From contig NZ_JAENRY010000065.1 of NCBI RefSeq assembly GCF_016612545.1, positions 1-52,083 on the forward strand: a stretch of 52,083 nt of DNA. Reading direction: 5' to 3'. Shown here one piece after another: positions 49,401 through 52,083 of this stretch. The notes under the pieces were generated by a model. The model was not told the origin of the DNA, searched no databases, and worked only from the letters and a program-made list of their open reading frames with translations. The stretch's first letter is position 1; every line of letters begins with the position of its first letter. Origin of the DNA: Streptomyces sp. MBT65. GTDB taxonomy: Bacteria; Actinomycetota; Actinomycetes; Streptomycetales; Streptomycetaceae. The position numbers and the translations under genes are program-made.

Positions 49401-52083
49401 ATGCATGACGACCGCAGCCTGGTCGAAGCCCGCCTCAAGCGCGTCCTCGAAGAGCGCATCCGTCCCGCCGTGTACCCCGAGTCCGTGCCGCTGGAGGTGG
49501 CCGTCTGGCACGCGCCCGACGAGCCGGTGCCGGTGGCCGAGGGGCTCGCGGGCACACCCGAACCGATCGAGGTGGGCGCCCGGTGGGGTGCTCCCTGGGG
49601 GACCAGTTGGTTCCGTGTCACCGGGACCGTCCCCCAGGAGTGGGCCGGGAGGACCGTCGAGGCGCTGCTCGACCTCGGCTTCGACGAGAACATGCCCGGC
49701 TTCCAGTGCGAGGGCCTCGTCTACCGGCCCGACGGCACCCCGGTGAAGGGCCTCAACCCGCGCAACCAGTGGGTGCGGATCGGCGCGCCGGTCGCGGGCG
49801 GAGAGGAGGTGCGGCTGCACATCGAGGCCGCCTCCAACCCCGTCATCCTCGACTACCACCCCTTCCTGCCCACCCAGTTGGGCGACAAGGAGACCGCCGG
49901 CAGCGAACCGCAGTACACGCTCACCCGCATGGACCTCGCGGTCCTCGACGAGAACGTCTGGCAGCTCGTCCTCGATCTGGAGGTGGTCGGCGAGCTGATG
50001 GCCGAGCTGCCGGTGGACTCCGCGCGCCGCTGGGACCTGCTGCGGGCCGTCGACAAGGCGCTGGACGCGGTGGACCTCCAGGACGTCAACGGCACGGCGG
50101 AGCAAGCCCGTTCACAGCTGACGGCCGTCCTCTCCGCGCCCGCCGTCCCGTCCGCGCACCGCATCAGCGCCATCGGGCACGCGCACATCGACTCCGCGTG
50201 GCTGTGGCCGCTGCGCGAGACGGTCCGCAAGGTCGCCCGGACGACGTCCAACATGACGGCTCTCCTTGAGGACGAACCCGACTTCATCTTCGCCATGTCC
50301 CAGGCCCAGCAGTGGGCCTGGGTGAAGGAGCACCGGCCCGAGGTGTGGGCGCGGGTCAAGAAGGCGGTGGCGGACGGGCGGTTCGTGCCGGCCGGCGGTA
50401 TGTGGGTGGAGTCGGACACCAACATGCCGGGATCGGAGGCGATGGCCCGTCAGTTCGTGCACGGGAAGCGGTTCTTCCTCGACGAGTTCGGCATCGAGAA
50501 CGAGGAGGCCTGGCTGCCCGACACCTTCGGCTTCGCCGCGGGACTCCCGCAGATCATCAAGGCCGCCGGCTCCAAGTGGCTGCTGACGCAGAAGATCTCG
50601 TGGTCGCAGACGAACAAGTTCCCCCACCACACCTTCCGTTGGGAGGGCATCGACGGCACCCGGATCTTCACCCACTTCCCGCCCGTCGACACCTACAACT
50701 GCTCCATGCAGGGCCGTGAGATCGCCCACGCGGCACGCAACTTCAAGGACAAGGGCGTCGCCCGGCACTCCCTCGCGCCCACCGGCTGGGGCGACGGAGG
50801 CGGCGGCACCACCCGCGAGATGGTCGCCAAGGCGGCCCGCCTGCACGACCTCGAGGGTTCGGCGACCGTGGCCTGGGAGACCCCGAAGGAGTTCTTCGAG
50901 AAGGCCCAGGCCGAGAACCCCGAACCACCGGTCTGGGTCGGCGAGTTGTACCTCGAACTGCACCGCGCCACCCTCACCAGTCAGGCCAGGACCAAGCAGG
51001 GCAACCGACGCAGCGAACACCTCCTGCGCGAGGCCGAGCTGTGGGCGGCCACGGCGGCGGTCCGGGCCGGATTCCCCTACCCGTACGAGGACTTGGACCG
51101 GATCTGGAAGACGGTCCTGCTGCACCAGTTCCACGACATCCTGCCCGGCTCCTCCATCGCCTGGGTGCACCGCGAGGCCCGGAAGACCTACGAGGGGCTG
51201 GCCGCCGAGCTGAACGGCATCATCGACGCGGCCCAGCGCGCGCTGGCGGGGGAGGGGACGACCCCCGTCGTCTTCAACTCGGCGCCCCACACCCGCGAAG
51301 GCGTCCCCGCGGGCGGCGCACAGACCCCGGCGGCACAGGGCGAGACGGCCCTCGCGACCCGGGTCGGCGGCGGCCACGTCCTGGAGAACGGCCTGCTGCG
51401 CATCGAGATCGACGGCCGCGGCCTCGTCGTCTCCGCCTACGACATCGAGGCCGACCGCGAGACCATCGCCCCCGGCCGGGCCGCGAACCTGCTCCAACTC
51501 CACCCGGACTTCCCGAACATGTGGGACGCCTGGGACGTCGACGAGTTCTACCGCAACACCGTCACCGACCTCACGGACGCGGAGGAGGTCGTAGCCGACG
51601 GGAACACGGTGCGGATCGTACGGTCCTTCGGCACGTCCCGGGTCACCCAACTGCTGTCCCTCGCACCGGGGGAGCGGCGGCTGCTCATCGACACCGAGGT
51701 CGACTGGCACGAGACCGAGAAGTTCCTCAAGCTCGCCTTCCCGCTCGACGTGCACGCCGAACGGTATGCGTCCGAGACCCAGTTCGGGCACTTCCACCGC
51801 CCCACGCACACCAACACCTCATGGGAGGCCGCCAAGTTCGAGGCCTGCAACCACCGCTTCGTCCACCTCGAGGAGCCCGGCTTCGGCGTCGCCGTCGTCA
51901 ACGACTCGACGTACGGCCACGATGTGACCCGCACGGTCCGCACCGACGGTGACAAGGGGACGACCACCACGGTCCGCGTCTCGCTGCTCCGCGCCCCGCG
52001 CTTCCCCGACCCCGAGACCGACCAGGGCCTCCACCGCTTCAAGCACGCGCCGGGCACCAGCGCGTGCTTGAAGCGGTGGAGGC
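49401..52083 (+). CDS. GH38 alpha-mannosidase, cut by the window end
   Basis: 894 codons of a protein normally about 1000 aa; no stop in the window. No signal peptide, so cytoplasmic. N-terminal domain about 1-250; GH38 catalytic domain starting GHAHIDSAWLWPLRET with zinc ligands His262 and Asp264, nucleophile Asp374 in WLPDTFGFAAGLPQI, and HQFHDILPGSS. Central and C-terminal beta domains follow (ENGLLRIEIDGRGLVVSAYD). It strips alpha-mannose from imported high-mannose glycans. The ATG at 49401 has GGAG 8 nt upstream and lies 53 bp after GH85. The last 8 or so codons come from an inverted repeat of the preceding sequence and probably are not genuine. Confidence 0.93.
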   Translation, partial: MHDDRSLVEARLKRVLEERIRPAVYPESVPLEVAVWHAPDEPVPVAEGLAGTPEPIEVGARWGAPWGTSWFRVTGTVPQEWAGRTVEALLDLGFDENMPGFQCEGLVYRPDGTPVKGLNPRNQWVRIGAPVAGGEEVRLHIEAASNPVILDYHPFLPTQLGDKETAGSEPQYTLTRMDLAVLDENVWQLVLDLEVVGELMAELPVDSARRWDLLRAVDKALDAVDLQDVNGTAEQARSQLTAVLSAPAVPSAHRISAIGHAHIDSAWLWPLRETVRKVARTTSNMTALLEDEPDFIFAMSQAQQWAWVKEHRPEVWARVKKAVADGRFVPAGGMWVESDTNMPGSEAMARQFVHGKRFFLDEFGIENEEAWLPDTFGFAAGLPQIIKAAGSKWLLTQKISWSQTNKFPHHTFRWEGIDGTRIFTHFPPVDTYNCSMQGREIAHAARNFKDKGVARHSLAPTGWGDGGGGTTREMVAKAARLHDLEGSATVAWETPKEFFEKAQAENPEPPVWVGELYLELHRATLTSQARTKQGNRRSEHLLREAELWAATAAVRAGFPYPYEDLDRIWKTVLLHQFHDILPGSSIAWVHREARKTYEGLAAELNGIIDAAQRALAGEGTTPVVFNSAPHTREGVPAGGAQTPAAQGETALATRVGGGHVLENGLLRIEIDGRGLVVSAYDIEADRETIAPGRAANLLQLHPDFPNMWDAWDVDEFYRNTVTDLTDAEEVVADGNTVRIVRSFGTSRVTQLLSLAPGERRLLIDTEVDWHETEKFLKLAFPLDVHAERYASETQFGHFHRPTHTNTSWEAAKFEACNHRFVHLEEPGFGVAVVNDSTYGHDVTRTVRTDGDKGTTTTVRVSLLRAPRFPDPETDQGLHRFKHAPGTSACLKRWR
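52027..52083. repeat. Perfect foldback inverted repeat at the window end
   Basis: 24-nt arms (52027-52050 and 52060-52083, beginning GCCTCCACCGCTTCAAGC) around a 9-nt loop CGGGCACCA, extending exactly to the last base. The left arm is natural GH38 coding sequence (DQGLHRFKHA); the right arm is its exact reverse complement. Confidence 0.9.

Overview
The window is high-GC, densely coding actinobacterial DNA. Streptomyces is the best fit: third codon positions are strongly G/C, secreted enzymes carry Tat-type signals, there is an XRE/DUF397 pair and a DUF574 methyltransferase, and three sugar ABC transporters lack their own ATPase. Nearly all of it is accessory carbohydrate catabolism, interrupted by mobile-element scars, as expected for a variable part of such a chromosome. 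No rRNA, tRNA or CRISPR array was seen.

Layout. (a) 1-4268: a frameshifted SDR gene divergent from a TetR regulator, then a junk zone with an IS110 relic, a methyltransferase relic, a complete 860-bp IS5-family element and about 0.9 kb without a recognisable gene. (b) 4269-19028: a galactoside module. It has an intracellular cellulase-like hydrolase, a secreted GH2 enzyme, a GH42 beta-galactosidase, a CUT1 sugar importer, and an operon for SDR dehydrogenase, FCD regulator, galactonate dehydratase, KDPGal aldolase, PfkB-type kinase and SMP-30 lactonase. Together these read as an oxidative De Ley-Doudoroff route from galactose to pyruvate plus glyceraldehyde-3-phosphate. Three promoters in this module share an AT-rich element directly upstream of the -35 box. 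(c) 19034-29070: a plant-polysaccharide module with an LplABC-type importer, a secreted GH5-X2-CBM46 endoglucanase, a LacI regulator, a GH51-like secreted arabinofuranosidase and an intracellular GH43. A GAAAnTTTC operator candidate links two promoters there. (d) 29071-33484: a cupin dioxygenase, a broken SDR, an AraC regulator, an IS3 relic, a truncated integrase, a conserved-looking 57-aa protein and a GNAT acetyltransferase.

(e) 33515-41550: an amidase, a secreted GH20 hexosaminidase plus GH29 fucosidase pair, then an XRE/DUF397 pair, an RsbW-like ATPase and a DUF574 methyltransferase. The promoter of the DUF397/ATPase pair carries repeated TGCAATTGCA sites. (f) 41621-52083: a LacI regulator divergent from SBP-permease-permease-GH5(18-like)-GH85-GH38. 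This is an almost textbook set for releasing and dismantling N-glycans (endo-GlcNAcase outside; uptake; alpha-mannosidase and core beta-mannosidase inside). The GH20/GH29 pair would trim complex or fucosylated glycans.

The window stops inside the GH38 gene. Its last 57 bases form a perfect foldback inverted repeat, so the terminal sequence should be treated as a possible assembly artefact.
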